A stretch of 24,271 nucleotides of DNA, taken from contig URPS01000033.1 of the NCBI GenBank assembly GCA_900549855.1, positions 1 to 24,271 of the forward strand, given 5' to 3'. The stretch is from an uncultured bacterium. Lineage in GTDB: Bacteria > Cyanobacteriota > Vampirovibrionia > Gastranaerophilales > Gastranaerophilaceae. A model generated the notes under the pieces. That model saw nothing but the letters and a program-made list of their open reading frames with translations. It searched no databases and was not told the origin of the DNA. The position numbers and the translations under genes are program-made. Below, one piece after another: positions 7,286 through 15,119 of the stretch (position 1 is the first letter of the stretch; the number at the start of each line of letters is the position of its first letter).

Positions 7286-7588
7286 TTATAGTTTTGAGCA
7301 AATTTCTTGGTATGTGCTCAATATTCTAAGAATTCTTACTGTATTGTTATTAATAACTCTATATACAACAAGATAATGACGTTTTGCCACATAAAATAAA
7401 GCATTTAGGTATGTTAAATCATCTCTGGTTTTGCCTAACATTAGATGGATTGTTAGTTTATCAAATGTAGTATAAAAATACTTTGCTAAGTTTTTCGCAG
7501 CTCGTCGATTATCTTTAGCTACATAGTCAGTAATGTTTTCTATATCAGAAAAAGCTTTACTGGTGATTTCTAAATCAAGTTTATTCAT
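7286..7588 (-). CDS. parE: RelE/ParE-family toxin
   Basis: A 100-residue protein with the RelE/ParE fold signature: an N-terminal strand (DLEITSKAFSDIENITDYV), helices with RRAAKNLAKYF, the RDDL segment, then strands around LVVYRVINNNTVRILRIL. ParE members poison DNA gyrase, while RelE members cleave mRNA on the ribosome; the RDDL and VVYRV pattern favours ParE. The gene overlaps the upstream antitoxin by 8 bases, as usual for such pairs. Confidence 0.88.
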   Translation of the reverse strand: MNKLDLEITSKAFSDIENITDYVAKDNRRAAKNLAKYFYTTFDKLTIHLMLGKTRDDLTYLNALFYVAKRHYLVVYRVINNNTVRILRILSTYQEICSKL

Positions 7589-7817
7589 ATTTGTTTATCA
7601 ATTTTTTCATTGCTTCATGACCATCATATATAGTAGAGTCATTCCAGCCTTCCTCTATATCTTTATTTAATTGTGCAATACGTTCTGCTGAAATGGTATC
7701 TCTTGAGGCTAACAATCTTAATGCTTCTCTAACAACTTCACTAACGGAATTATATAAACCGGATGCTACTTTATCTTGAACGAATTTTTCTAAAGTTGGT
7801 GTTAGTGATATATTCAT
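7581..7817 (-). CDS. parD: ParD-type ribbon-helix-helix antitoxin
   Basis: A 78-residue protein with an N-terminal ribbon-helix-helix DNA-binding domain. The strand MNISLTPTLEKFV is followed by SGLYNSVSEVVREALRLL, the ParD/CopG signature. The C-terminal tail (about 45-78), rich in Glu and Asp, would wrap the toxin. AAAGG lies about 10 bases before the ATG. It is first in the pair and should autorepress through the palindromes just upstream. Confidence 0.88.
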   Translation of the reverse strand: MNISLTPTLEKFVQDKVASGLYNSVSEVVREALRLLASRDTISAERIAQLNKDIEEGWNDSTIYDGHEAMKKLINKYE

Positions 7818-7837
7818 ATTGTGATAGACCTTTCTTT

Positions 7838-7879
7838 TATAACAAACTATGTTTACATAATAACAAACTTTGTTATTAT
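7838..7879 (-). promoter_or_regulatory. ParD operator palindromes
   Basis: A near-perfect palindrome at 7857-7879 has two 11-base arms around a single C, with core AACAAACTTTGTT. A weaker copy at about 7840-7855 has core AAACTATGTTT. The shared motif TAACAAACT recurs 21 bases apart (7840, 7861), two helical turns, as expected for cooperative binding of ribbon-helix-helix dimers. The site lies directly upstream of the antitoxin gene. Confidence 0.65.
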
Positions 7880-7893
7880 TTTCAATAAGATAT

Positions 7894-8742
7894 CTAACTA
7901 TTTATCGCAAAGTATACTTCTTTCAACCTCTTTTTACTAATATGCGTATACAATTGAGTGGTAGAAACATCACTGTGCCCGAGTAGTTCCTGAACTACTC
8001 TCAAATCAGCGCCGTTTTCTAAAAGGTGAGTTGCAAAACTATGTCTTAGCGTGTGCGGCGATATGTTTTTATGTATAAGTTTGCCACGTTCATGTATCAA
8101 GTTATATACATCTTGACGATTTATTAATCTTCCATTCGGTAAAATAAATAAACGTTTTGTGCTGAGGTTATATTTTTTTAGTAATAAATCTCTTTCCGGT
8201 AAATATTCTTTAATTACTTGTTTAGCAATTTCTCCCATAGGAATAATGCGTTCTTTTGAACCTTTACCAAAACAGCGAACATATTTAGATGCTAAATCAA
8301 TGTCCGTTAGTTTCAGATTAACAAGCTCTGACACACGTAAACCACAACTGTAGAGAAGCTCCATAATTACGTGTTCTAGAGGTGTTAAATTTTCATGCAA
8401 AAGTTCTTCCACTTCTTTTATTGTTATTACTTTCGGCAGACGTTGTGGAACTTTCGGTTGCTCCAGCGTTGATGCAGGATTTTGTTTAATCAGACCTGAA
8501 GAGTATGCCCATTTGAAAAAACCTCGTATTGAAGCGATTTTTCTTATAACGCTTGTTGGAGCAAGTTTTTTTTCTCTTAGAGTTCTTATAAAACCATTGA
8601 TGGTCATTCTGTTTACAGAATCAATGTTATCAATGTTTTTGGCAAATTCAGACAAATCCCTCCTATAGGCATCCAGCGTATTTTGCGCAAGTCCTTTTTC
8701 TAATTCCAGATATTCTAAATACTCTCCAATAATTTGAAACAT
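7894..8742 (-). CDS. xerD: Xer-type tyrosine recombinase
   Basis: Site-specific recombinase that resolves chromosome dimers. The 282 residues match XerC/XerD. An N-terminal SAM-like DNA-binding domain (1-85) is followed by the catalytic domain with the full set Arg136, Lys160, His230, Arg233, His256 and nucleophile Tyr265. XerC and XerD cannot be separated by eye; XerD is the usual label. The ATG has no nearby Shine-Dalgarno sequence. Instead TAAAAT lies 6 bases upstream with TTGCTG 17 bases before it, suggesting a leaderless transcript. It follows dacB by 41 bases. No integrase-associated element or phage gene is nearby, so a housekeeping role is more likely than an integron or phage role. 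Confidence 0.92.
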   Translation of the reverse strand: MFQIIGEYLEYLELEKGLAQNTLDAYRRDLSEFAKNIDNIDSVNRMTINGFIRTLREKKLAPTSVIRKIASIRGFFKWAYSSGLIKQNPASTLEQPKVPQRLPKVITIKEVEELLHENLTPLEHVIMELLYSCGLRVSELVNLKLTDIDLASKYVRCFGKGSKERIIPMGEIAKQVIKEYLPERDLLLKKYNLSTKRLFILPNGRLINRQDVYNLIHERGKLIHKNISPHTLRHSFATHLLENGADLRVVQELLGHSDVSTTQLYTHISKKRLKEVYFAINS

Positions 8743-8748
8743 GCTTTT

Positions 8749-8777
8749 ATTTTATACCTTTTAGGCAAGTTCAGCAA
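8749..8777 (-). promoter_or_regulatory. Candidate leaderless promoter of xer
   Basis: On the minus strand TTGCTG (8772-8777), a 17-base spacer and TAAAAT (8749-8754) place the start of transcription at or next to the ATG (8740-8742). Confidence 0.4.
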
Positions 8778-8783
8778 TATCTG

Positions 8784-10145
8784 CTATAATCTTATATAAG
8801 CTTCTCGGATTAAATAATCTTCTAATGTTTTCATATCAGATGTTGTAGAGGCAGGGTCATTGATAATTATGCAGAACGTGTATTTGTTTCCTTTCTTAGT
8901 TGTTAAAAATCCTGCAATTGCACTCACGTCTTTTAATGTACCGGTTTTTGCTTTCAAATCTGTTTTAATCGGCAACATTCTATGCGTAAGCGTACCTTCT
9001 CCTGGGGTTGGCAAATGCTGTAGTGTTTCATTGTTTTTGTTAAACACTAAATAATTGGAAATAAAATCAGCCGTAACTAAGTTATTTTTAGATACTCCAC
9101 TTGCGTCTGCTAAACGTAATCTTGAATTATCAAGCTTATTTTTTACGCAATAATCATTAAATAATTTTATTGCGTAAGCATCAGTTCCTTTGTCATTGTA
9201 AGCTTTTCCGCCTGCAAGTTTTGAAACAGTTTCTGACATCATGTTATTACTGTTTTTCAAAATATCATCAATTGCTTGACTTAAAGGGTGTGTAATTTCT
9301 TCCAATTTTTTATCGCTTGTTATAACTTTGTCTGTAATAAAGTTTTGCTTTAAGTAAATATTTCTATCGCTTAGTGCATTGGTTAATCTTACGTCAAAAT
9401 AGCGTTTTAGATTATTTGTCGGCACACTTAAAACAAGCGGTTTGTTTACAGTTCCTTCCAAAGTTAAAGTGTTTGCAGAAATAGAATTATCACGTGTAAT
9501 TTTTACGTTGTTTTTATCGCCGGTTTTTATGTTATTAAGAAAAACTATCGGATATTTGCTCGGATTAATAATTGTTGCAATTTGTCCCTTTTGAGTTGGC
9601 ATAACTGTGATTTTTGTTACATTGCCATCAAGATTGTATGAATTGAATCTTGGCATAAGAGAATTCATATCGTCATCCCATTGCCAGCCTTCGCCCCAAT
9701 TTTTTTTCTCTAAAATACTGTCATCAATATAAACACTTTTTGTTGTTTCTTGTTTAATATTTTTAGCTAATTGTCTTAAATCTGAATAGCTCAAATATGG
9801 GTCAGCACCAAGTTTTATGATATAGCTATTATTGCCACGTTTATAAATTTTAGTTGAAAAGTTGTAATCATCGCCTAATACTTCTACTGCCGGTGGTAAT
9901 GTTAAAAGTTTTTGAACAGAAGCAGGGTGCATAAGGATTTTTTCGTTTAATTCATACACCGGTTTACCGGTGTTTAAATCTCTAATTGATATTGCGATAG
10001 AGTTTTTTTCAACTCCTGATTCATTTATAACAGAGTTAAAATCTCCTTTTAAATTTGGAACTTTATTCCTTGTAGCTGCATTTGCCCCTACATTTATCCC
10101 TAATGTAGCAAAAAATACCAGCATTATAGCAATGATTTTTTTCAT
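8784..10145 (-). CDS. dacB: D-alanyl-D-alanine carboxypeptidase/endopeptidase (PBP4 family)
   Basis: Periplasmic serine peptidase of family S13 that trims or cleaves peptidoglycan cross-links. The 453 residues from the ATG at 10143-10145 start with a clear signal peptide (MKKIIAIMLVFFATLGINV, likely cut after ANA near 23). The catalytic motifs are SVQK (Ser76, Lys79), SNN (299-301) and KTG (400-402). A longer frame adds 16 residues upstream but would bury the signal peptide. The chosen ATG overlaps the stop of the nitrilase gene as ATGA and has GAGG (10156-10159) 10 bases upstream. Third gene of the DUF374-nitrilase-dacB operon. Confidence 0.93.
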   Translation of the reverse strand: MKKIIAIMLVFFATLGINVGANAATRNKVPNLKGDFNSVINESGVEKNSIAISIRDLNTGKPVYELNEKILMHPASVQKLLTLPPAVEVLGDDYNFSTKIYKRGNNSYIIKLGADPYLSYSDLRQLAKNIKQETTKSVYIDDSILEKKNWGEGWQWDDDMNSLMPRFNSYNLDGNVTKITVMPTQKGQIATIINPSKYPIVFLNNIKTGDKNNVKITRDNSISANTLTLEGTVNKPLVLSVPTNNLKRYFDVRLTNALSDRNIYLKQNFITDKVITSDKKLEEITHPLSQAIDDILKNSNNMMSETVSKLAGGKAYNDKGTDAYAIKLFNDYCVKNKLDNSRLRLADASGVSKNNLVTADFISNYLVFNKNNETLQHLPTPGEGTLTHRMLPIKTDLKAKTGTLKDVSAIAGFLTTKKGNKYTFCIIINDPASTTSDMKTLEDYLIREAYIRL

Positions 10146-10963
10146 TTTTTTATTACCTCGTAAGAGTCTTGTATGTCTTTTAAAACGGTGCATTTATCTC
10201 TAAATTCGTATTCTTTTTCAAGATTTATTTCTGCGTAAATTCCACCTTCTTTTTCTTCTATTTCATCAAGAATATTGCCATCATAGTCAATAATCATTGA
10301 GTGTCCAAGGTTTTCTACTCCATCAGCCAACAAACCTGTTTGTGTAAGAGCTACCATATAAGTTTGATTTTCGATTGCTCTTGCTCGTGTCAATGTATCC
10401 CAATGAATTTTTCTTGATTTTGGCCAAGCAGCCATATTAACTAAAATATCAGCGCCGGCTTTTCTATAAGCTCTATATATTTCAGGAAATCTTATATCAT
10501 AACAAATTGTTAACCCGATTTTAATTCCATCAAGCTCTACCATTACTGGATTTGAACCCACTGATATATAATGATTTTCAGTATCACCGTTATAAGAATA
10601 TAGGTGATTTTTGTCATAAATACAAACAATTTTACCTTGGCGGTTGATTACAGGGCAAGTGTTAAAAAGTTTATCACCATCTTTTCTAACAAAACTTCCG
10701 CCGGCGATATTTACGTTGAATTCTTTTGCAATGTCGCAAAGCATTTTTACGGCATTAGATTCATCCAATGTTGTTGCGGATGGTGGAAATGAAGGACAAT
10801 CCCAACCAACAGTCCACAATTCAGGCAGAAATACAAAATCTGCACCACCATATTTTTTTAGATTTGCGATTAAAAGATTTTTAACTGTTTCAATATTTAA
10901 TTCAACGTTCCCTATTGCAGATTCCATTTGAATTGCAAGTAGTCTTACTTTTGTTTTTTCCAT
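10142..10963 (-). CDS. Carbon-nitrogen hydrolase (nitrilase superfamily)
   Basis: A 273-residue cytoplasmic amidase of the nitrilase fold. The catalytic triad is visible as Glu48 (FLPELW), Lys118 (YDKNHLYSYN) and Cys154 (TICYDIRFPEIYR). The sequence resembles omega-amidase/YafV-type enzymes, which hydrolyse alpha-ketoglutaramate and similar amides, but the substrate cannot be fixed. It overlaps the end of the acyltransferase gene by 19 bases and dacB by 4 bases, so all three are co-transcribed. Confidence 0.92.
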   Translation of the reverse strand: MEKTKVRLLAIQMESAIGNVELNIETVKNLLIANLKKYGGADFVFLPELWTVGWDCPSFPPSATTLDESNAVKMLCDIAKEFNVNIAGGSFVRKDGDKLFNTCPVINRQGKIVCIYDKNHLYSYNGDTENHYISVGSNPVMVELDGIKIGLTICYDIRFPEIYRAYRKAGADILVNMAAWPKSRKIHWDTLTRARAIENQTYMVALTQTGLLADGVENLGHSMIIDYDGNILDEIEEKEGGIYAEINLEKEYEFRDKCTVLKDIQDSYEVIKK

Positions 10964-11616
10964 ATTCCGAATTTGTATACCTCATCAAATGCTTGCGGAG
11001 CTTTCGCTTCCAAATCTTCTAAACTTTTTTGCAGCTTTTGGCGGGCTTCTTCTTCATCTCCATCATGCGGAATATAAATGGGCTCTCCATAAATATTGAT
11101 TAAATTTGTTGCAAAAACAGGGCATCTTAATTCATCCCAAGATGGGAATTTTGCCCAAGTGAAATTATTTGAATACCAATAAACTGGTACAACAGGAACT
11201 CCTGCTAATTTTGCAATTTTAATGACTCCGTCTTTTGCTACTTTGGCAGGTCCTCTAGGTCCATCGACCATCATAGCACAGTTTTCACCGGATTTAAGGA
11301 TGGAAATCATTTGCATACTAGCTTCCACTGCACCTTTTTTTCCTTTAGAACCTCGTACAGTTTTGAAACCCCATTTTTCAACAACGTCAGCAATGATTTC
11401 GCCATCACGAGAGCGGCTCACAAGTACGTGTAATTTATCACGATTTGGAATGCCATGAATGCAAAACTGGTGTGCGTGCCACATTGCGTATATGCAAGGA
11501 GTTTTGTTTGGATTATTTACTTCAATTATTCTTGTAAAAAGTTCTTGTAGTTTTAGTATTCTAAAAACTAAAGTCGATACCTTATTAATATTCTTACCGT
11601 CTAATAACTTAACCAT
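10945..11616 (-). CDS. DUF374 lysophospholipid acyltransferase family protein
   Basis: A 223-residue membrane-associated acyltransferase of the DUF374 family, related to LpxL/PlsC-type enzymes of lipid A or phospholipid acylation. The histidine motif MWHAHQ (45-50, variant of HX4D) and the DGPRGP motif (118-123) are present, together with VPVVPVYWYSN. It opens the operon with the nitrilase and dacB genes, so the unit seems devoted to the envelope. No Shine-Dalgarno sequence precedes the ATG; TATAAT (11624-11629) lies 7 bases upstream. Confidence 0.9.
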   Translation of the reverse strand: MVKLLDGKNINKVSTLVFRILKLQELFTRIIEVNNPNKTPCIYAMWHAHQFCIHGIPNRDKLHVLVSRSRDGEIIADVVEKWGFKTVRGSKGKKGAVEASMQMISILKSGENCAMMVDGPRGPAKVAKDGVIKIAKLAGVPVVPVYWYSNNFTWAKFPSWDELRCPVFATNLINIYGEPIYIPHDGDEEEARQKLQKSLEDLEAKAPQAFDEVYKFGIWKKQK

Positions 11617-11623
11617 GTAACCA

Positions 11624-11629
11624 ATTATA
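11624..11629 (-). promoter_or_regulatory. -10 box of the DUF374 operon, possible leaderless start
   Basis: A consensus TATAAT on the minus strand ends 7 bases before the ATG at 11614-11616. The -35 region is poor (AGCACA at 17 bases). If used, the RNA would begin at or next to the start codon. Confidence 0.4.
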
Positions 11630-11651
11630 CTATAAAAGGTTAAAAATGTGC

Positions 11652-11657
11652 TATACT
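11652..11657 (+). promoter_or_regulatory. -10 box for the secreted unknown gene
   Basis: TATACT on the plus strand would start RNA near 11664, about 25 bases before the chosen ATG. It is divergent from the DUF374 promoter. No good -35 box was found. Confidence 0.35.
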
Positions 11658-11688
11658 TGATTTGTGATTAGAAAAAATGGGATTAGGT

Positions 11689-12285
11689 ATGAAAAGAATA
11701 TTATTGGTATTATTGCTCTTTTTTCAGACAGCCGCATTTGCAAATTTTAATGATATTTATATTGCAGATATCAAATATGATTGGATAAACAAATCTGCGC
11801 TTGAAAAAGAGGCCATAATTAGTGAAGTCAAGGATATTATTTTTGAAACTCCACTGGATAAGCAGAAAAATTTTAAGGCTCAGTTTAAGGACCGATTAAA
11901 AGATAAAAACCATTTAGAAAATTATTATGCAGCATCTGCGGGGTATAAAGAATTTAAAGATAATAATATTTCAGCTTTTTATTACAAAAAGATGAAGAAT
12001 ATTTATATGTACGTACTGCAAGACAAAAAAGATGTCACGAAAGCGTATTATTATGACGCAATGGGAACTTTGAGATACGTGGATTTCAATTTTGGCGAAT
12101 ATCCGGATTATCCTTATTATTCAATTCAATATAGAATTTCCGGCACACCGGTGAGTGCAATTTATTTTATATCAAAAGATTGTCAATATTTGTTTAAACC
12201 AAATGGGGATTTTGAAGGAGTTTGGTATAAACATAATTTGTATAATAAAGAAAATAAGATTATATTGAAAAGGACAACGTATTAG
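11689..12285 (+). CDS. Secreted protein of unknown function
   Basis: A 198-residue protein with a clear signal peptide (MKRILLVLLLFFQTAAFA, likely cut near residue 18). The mature part is rich in Lys, Tyr and Asp. A C-terminal stretch, with MGTLRYVDFNFGEYP, YYSIQYRISG and LFKPNGDFEGVWYKHN, faintly resembles MORN/YwqK-type beta repeats, but I cannot assign a family. The ATG at 11689 is preferred because it starts the signal peptide. An ATG four codons upstream at 11677 is also in frame. It seems to be a single-gene unit, with a 114-base repeat-bearing gap before pncC. Confidence 0.7.
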   Translation: MKRILLVLLLFFQTAAFANFNDIYIADIKYDWINKSALEKEAIISEVKDIIFETPLDKQKNFKAQFKDRLKDKNHLENYYAASAGYKEFKDNNISAFYYKKMKNIYMYVLQDKKDVTKAYYYDAMGTLRYVDFNFGEYPDYPYYSIQYRISGTPVSAIYFISKDCQYLFKPNGDFEGVWYKHNLYNKENKIILKRTTY

Positions 12286-12305
12286 GGTTTATTAGCCCCC
12301 ACCCA

Positions 12306-12344
12306 AATTTCTCAATTTCGAGCATAGCTCTCAATTGGAAATTA
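12306..12344. repeat. Palindromic intergenic hairpin
   Basis: AATTTC-T-CAATT and AATTG-GAAATT form an 11-pair stem with one bulge. Inside it GAGC-ATA-GCTC forms a smaller stem. It sits directly before the GC-rich hairpin repeat in the gap between the secreted-protein gene and pncC. Confidence 0.55.
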
Positions 12345-12345
12345 T

Positions 12346-12370
12346 TCCCTCCCCCTATAAAGGGAGGGGT
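12346..12370 (-). repeat. GC-rich hairpin repeat, copy A
   Basis: CCCTCCC (12347-12353) and GGGAGGG (12362-12368) flank a CTATAAA-containing loop. It is the reverse complement of the repeat core at 19201-19223 and resembles the one at 24211-24231. No U run follows, so it is not a classical terminator. It is strikingly GC-rich for this AT-rich region. Confidence 0.65.
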
Positions 12371-12399
12371 TGGCTATATTGTAGTTATTTGGAGTATTT

Positions 12400-12879
12400 A
12401 TGAACATAGAACAACAAATCGGACAAATTTTAATTGATAAAAAATTAACAATCGCAACAACAGAATCCTGTACCGGCGGGCTTTTGAGTTCAAAACTTAC
12501 AGATATTAGCGGCAGCAGTGCTTTTGTTCATTTGAATTTTGTAACTTATGCAAACGAAGCTAAACATAAAATTTTAGGCGTAAGTTGGGATACGCTGAAT
12601 AACCTTGGTGCAGTTAGTGAAGAATGTGCGATAGAGATGGCAGAAGGTTTGCATAAAATAACTGGCTCTGATATTTGCGTTTCAACAACGGGTATTGCAG
12701 GACCCACCGGTGGAAGCAAAGAAAAACCTGTCGGCTTAATGTATTCTGCAATACATTATAATAACAAAACTCAAGTGTATAAAATTCAACTTTCGTCTGA
12801 TATTGAAAGAGTTGAAATGAAACAAAAATTTACAGAAGAGGTGCTGAAAAACATTTACACTCTAATTCGTTTTGTATAA
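12400..12879 (+). CDS. pncC: Nicotinamide-nucleotide amidase (CinA C-terminal domain)
   Basis: A 159-residue stand-alone CinA C-terminal domain, which deamidates NMN to nicotinate mononucleotide in the pyridine nucleotide salvage cycle. The conserved TTESCTGG motif (20-27) carries the active-site Ser23, and GIAGPTGGSKEKPVG is the second family hallmark. The N-terminal MoCF-like domain of full CinA is absent, as in E. coli PncC. TTGGAG (12388-12393) precedes the ATG by 6 bases. The next gene starts 9 bases after its stop, so the two form an operon. Confidence 0.93.
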   Translation: MNIEQQIGQILIDKKLTIATTESCTGGLLSSKLTDISGSSAFVHLNFVTYANEAKHKILGVSWDTLNNLGAVSEECAIEMAEGLHKITGSDICVSTTGIAGPTGGSKEKPVGLMYSAIHYNNKTQVYKIQLSSDIERVEMKQKFTEEVLKNIYTLIRFV

Positions 12880-12888
12880 AATAAAAAT

Positions 12889-13734
12889 ATGGGAGTACAT
12901 ACGAAGAAGGGTATCGTTTTATTTTGTTTAGGGCTAATTTTATTATGTCCTGTTTTTGCTGACGAAAATCAAGCGGACAGTCAACCAACTAATGATGATA
13001 GATACAAAGGTGTTCCAATAAATACTAACGATTTTTCCGGTTATATGGAAACCTTGAAGGGACAAATTCAGAAGAGTTGGTATCCTCCTGAATGTTTGGA
13101 ACACGATGGACATGCTCTTGTTAAATTTAGTATTACCCGAAATGGGGACGTGTATGCAGTGCAAATTTTAGAAAGTTCGGGAGATTCTGTATATGACGAA
13201 TCGGCATTAGAGGCGATTAAAAAAGCTTCTCCTTTTGCACATTTTCCGGCTGCAACGACAAAAGGTGCACTGACTATAAATTATTCATTTGATACTGCAG
13301 TTGTGAATACCGGAAACATGCAGAATTATTTGCAGAGCGCTGAAAAATTTTATAACGTAAATAATACGATGGCATTGGATTATATTAATCGTGCAATTGA
13401 TGAAGTTGACGGCGACATAAATGCTTATTTTCTTTATGGCAAGCGCAGTAAAATTAAACAAGCCTTAGGCGACAAAGTCGGAGCTGCAGTAGACTTAGAT
13501 GAATCAAAAAGGCTAAAAGCAAAATACGACCAAAAAAGAATAGTTGCAAGCAAACTTATTGCTGAGATGGAACAATCACCTTACGCTTATTTTTCTCTTG
13601 CTCATTCTTATGAAATTGCAGGAGATTATAAGAATGCAATTGAAGCTATCGACAAAGCAATTCAGCTTACAGAATTGAATAATAATTACAAGCGATATAA
13701 AAGCGAATTGTTACAAAAGAGTGGGAATCTGTAG
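12889..13734 (+). CDS. Secreted TonB C-terminal domain and TPR protein
   Basis: A 281-residue protein with an N-terminal signal peptide (about 1-24), a TonB C-terminal-like domain (about 53-137: SWYPP, VKFSITRNGDV, SSGDSVYDESALEAI, SPFAHFP) and about 130 residues of TPR-like helices (SPYAYFSLAHSYEIAGDYKNAIEAIDKAI). The TonB domain normally sits at the end of a membrane-anchored energy transducer. Here it is followed by TPRs and lacks a proline-rich spacer, so it is probably a periplasmic adaptor rather than a true TonB. No Shine-Dalgarno sequence was seen. TATAAA lies 8 bases before the ATG, but co-transcription with pncC is simpler. Confidence 0.85.
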   Translation: MGVHTKKGIVLFCLGLILLCPVFADENQADSQPTNDDRYKGVPINTNDFSGYMETLKGQIQKSWYPPECLEHDGHALVKFSITRNGDVYAVQILESSGDSVYDESALEAIKKASPFAHFPAATTKGALTINYSFDTAVVNTGNMQNYLQSAEKFYNVNNTMALDYINRAIDEVDGDINAYFLYGKRSKIKQALGDKVGAAVDLDESKRLKAKYDQKRIVASKLIAEMEQSPYAYFSLAHSYEIAGDYKNAIEAIDKAIQLTELNNNYKRYKSELLQKSGNL

Positions 13735-13760
13735 TTTCCCCCTCACTCCCCACTTCCCCG

Positions 13761-13788
13761 CAACGCATCTAAGCCTCTTCGCCTCTAA
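13761..13788 (-). repeat. Stop-proximal repeat, copy 1 (after hom)
   Basis: This stretch shares CATCTAAGC-N-TCTTCGCCTC and CTCTAAA with the reverse complement of 24127-24157. It starts 5 bases after the hom stop codon. The rest of the 13735-13792 gap is C-rich (CCCCCTCACTCCCC). Confidence 0.6.
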
Positions 13789-13792
13789 ACTT

Positions 13793-15049
13793 CTAATCTG
13801 CAACCCTAATAATACTATTTACTGTACAATGATCTAGTTCTGCAACAACTTCTTTGATTAATTTTTCCTGACATTGTTCAGTGATTACAGTGATGTCAGC
13901 AGTGTTGTTGTCAGAAACACCTTTTTGTAAAATACTTGATAAACTAATATTCTTGTTAGCACAAATAGTACCGATTTTTGCGATTACACCGATTGCGTTT
14001 GGCGCAGTAATTGATATGTAGTACTTATTATAAGTATTATCAATATTTACAGGGTTTGCTTTTTGAGAATGGTGACATCTCATCATTGGTAACATATAAT
14101 CAGTTTTTCCATATTCTGCTGCGATTGCTAAAATATCACCGACTACAGAACTTGCTGTTGGGAATTCTCCAGCTCCAGGACCAGAAAGAACGATATTTCC
14201 AATAGGATGTCCGCTGATTGCTACTGCGTTTGTTACATAATCAATATGAGCAAGCATCGTGTTTTTAGAAACAAGCATAGGATGAACTCTAACATCTGCA
14301 TTATCATTTTCATCAATAGTTGCAGTTGCGATAAGTTTGATTTTGTACCCAAACTCATTGGCTTGTGCCATATCTTCTTTTCTAATTTTAGTAATGCCTT
14401 CTCTATAAACATTTTCAATTTTAATTCTTTTTTTGAATGCAATAGTAGCAAGAGTTGTAATCTTATAAGCAGCATCAAAACCTTCTACATCACCGGTTGG
14501 GTCTGTTTCTGCGTAACCAAGCTGTTGTGCTTCTTTTAAAACATCTTCGTAAGAAGCTCCATCGACATCCATTTTTGTTAGAATGTAGTTTGTTGTACCG
14601 TTTAGGATTGCTTGAATTTTATTAATTTTATTTCCGGCAAGAATTGTTTTAATTGGCATAATGATAGGAATACCACCGGCAATAGCAGCTTCATAAAGAA
14701 CTACTCGATTATATTTTTCTGCAAGATTAAATAACTCTTCACCTTTTTTTGCCAAAAGCTCTTTATTTGCAGTAACAATATGCTTACCGTTTTCTATTGC
14801 TTTAGAAATATAATCAAAAGCAGGAGTTACACCGCCAATAAGTTCTACAACGACATCAATATTTGGGTCGTTAACAACTTCGTATGGATTGTCGGTTAGC
14901 ATGTCGGCAGGAACATCAACAGGACGCTGTTTGTTGATATTTTTTACAGCAACTTTTACTATTTCTACGTTGTCAAGCTCTTCAACGGTCTTGTAAACAC
15001 CGCAGCCAACTGTGCCTAAACCGATTAATCCTAACTTCAACTTGCTCAT
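13793..15049 (-). CDS. hom: Homoserine dehydrogenase
   Basis: Reduces aspartate semialdehyde to homoserine with NAD(P)H, on the route to threonine, methionine and isoleucine. The 418 residues match the monofunctional enzyme. The nucleotide-binding glycine motif GLIGLGTVGCG is at 7-17, TANK at 93-96, GGIPI at 125-129, and the catalytic region AETDPTGDVEGFDAAYK (180-196) holds Glu181, Asp192 and Lys196. A C-terminal ACT domain (about 345-418) implies feedback control, usually by threonine. AGGAG precedes the ATG by 8 bases. It is divergent from the SulP gene. Confidence 0.96.
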   Translation of the reverse strand: MSKLKLGLIGLGTVGCGVYKTVEELDNVEIVKVAVKNINKQRPVDVPADMLTDNPYEVVNDPNIDVVVELIGGVTPAFDYISKAIENGKHIVTANKELLAKKGEELFNLAEKYNRVVLYEAAIAGGIPIIMPIKTILAGNKINKIQAILNGTTNYILTKMDVDGASYEDVLKEAQQLGYAETDPTGDVEGFDAAYKITTLATIAFKKRIKIENVYREGITKIRKEDMAQANEFGYKIKLIATATIDENDNADVRVHPMLVSKNTMLAHIDYVTNAVAISGHPIGNIVLSGPGAGEFPTASSVVGDILAIAAEYGKTDYMLPMMRCHHSQKANPVNIDNTYNKYYISITAPNAIGVIAKIGTICANKNISLSSILQKGVSDNNTADITVITEQCQEKLIKEVVAELDHCTVNSIIRVAD

Positions 15050-15077
15050 ATAATTTCTCCTAATTGTTTTTTTGGCT

Positions 15078-15083
15078 ATTATA
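15078..15083 (-). promoter_or_regulatory. -10 box of hom
   Basis: A consensus TATAAT on the minus strand lies 28 bases before the hom ATG, giving a leader that includes the AGGAG site. The -35 region is weak. Confidence 0.42.
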
Positions 15084-15119
15084 ACATAAAATTTGAAAAT
15101 TTATGCTATTATTAAATCT

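Noticed and set aside
7894..8742. Xer gene as the integrase of a mobile island including parDE
   Set aside because: No attachment repeats, tRNA or cargo genes are seen, and the protein has the length and residues of housekeeping Xer.
10146..10193. Sixteen-residue N-terminal extension of dacB
   Set aside because: It would bury the signal peptide; the ATGA overlap start with GAGG upstream is the better one.
12346..12370. GC-rich hairpin as the terminator of the upstream secreted-protein gene
   Set aside because: It lacks a following T run and belongs to a repeat family found in other contexts.
14207..14539. Open frames opposite hom, aspS, uvrB and SulP genes
   Set aside because: They lie wholly inside well-supported genes, have no ribosome sites and show no domain-like sequence.
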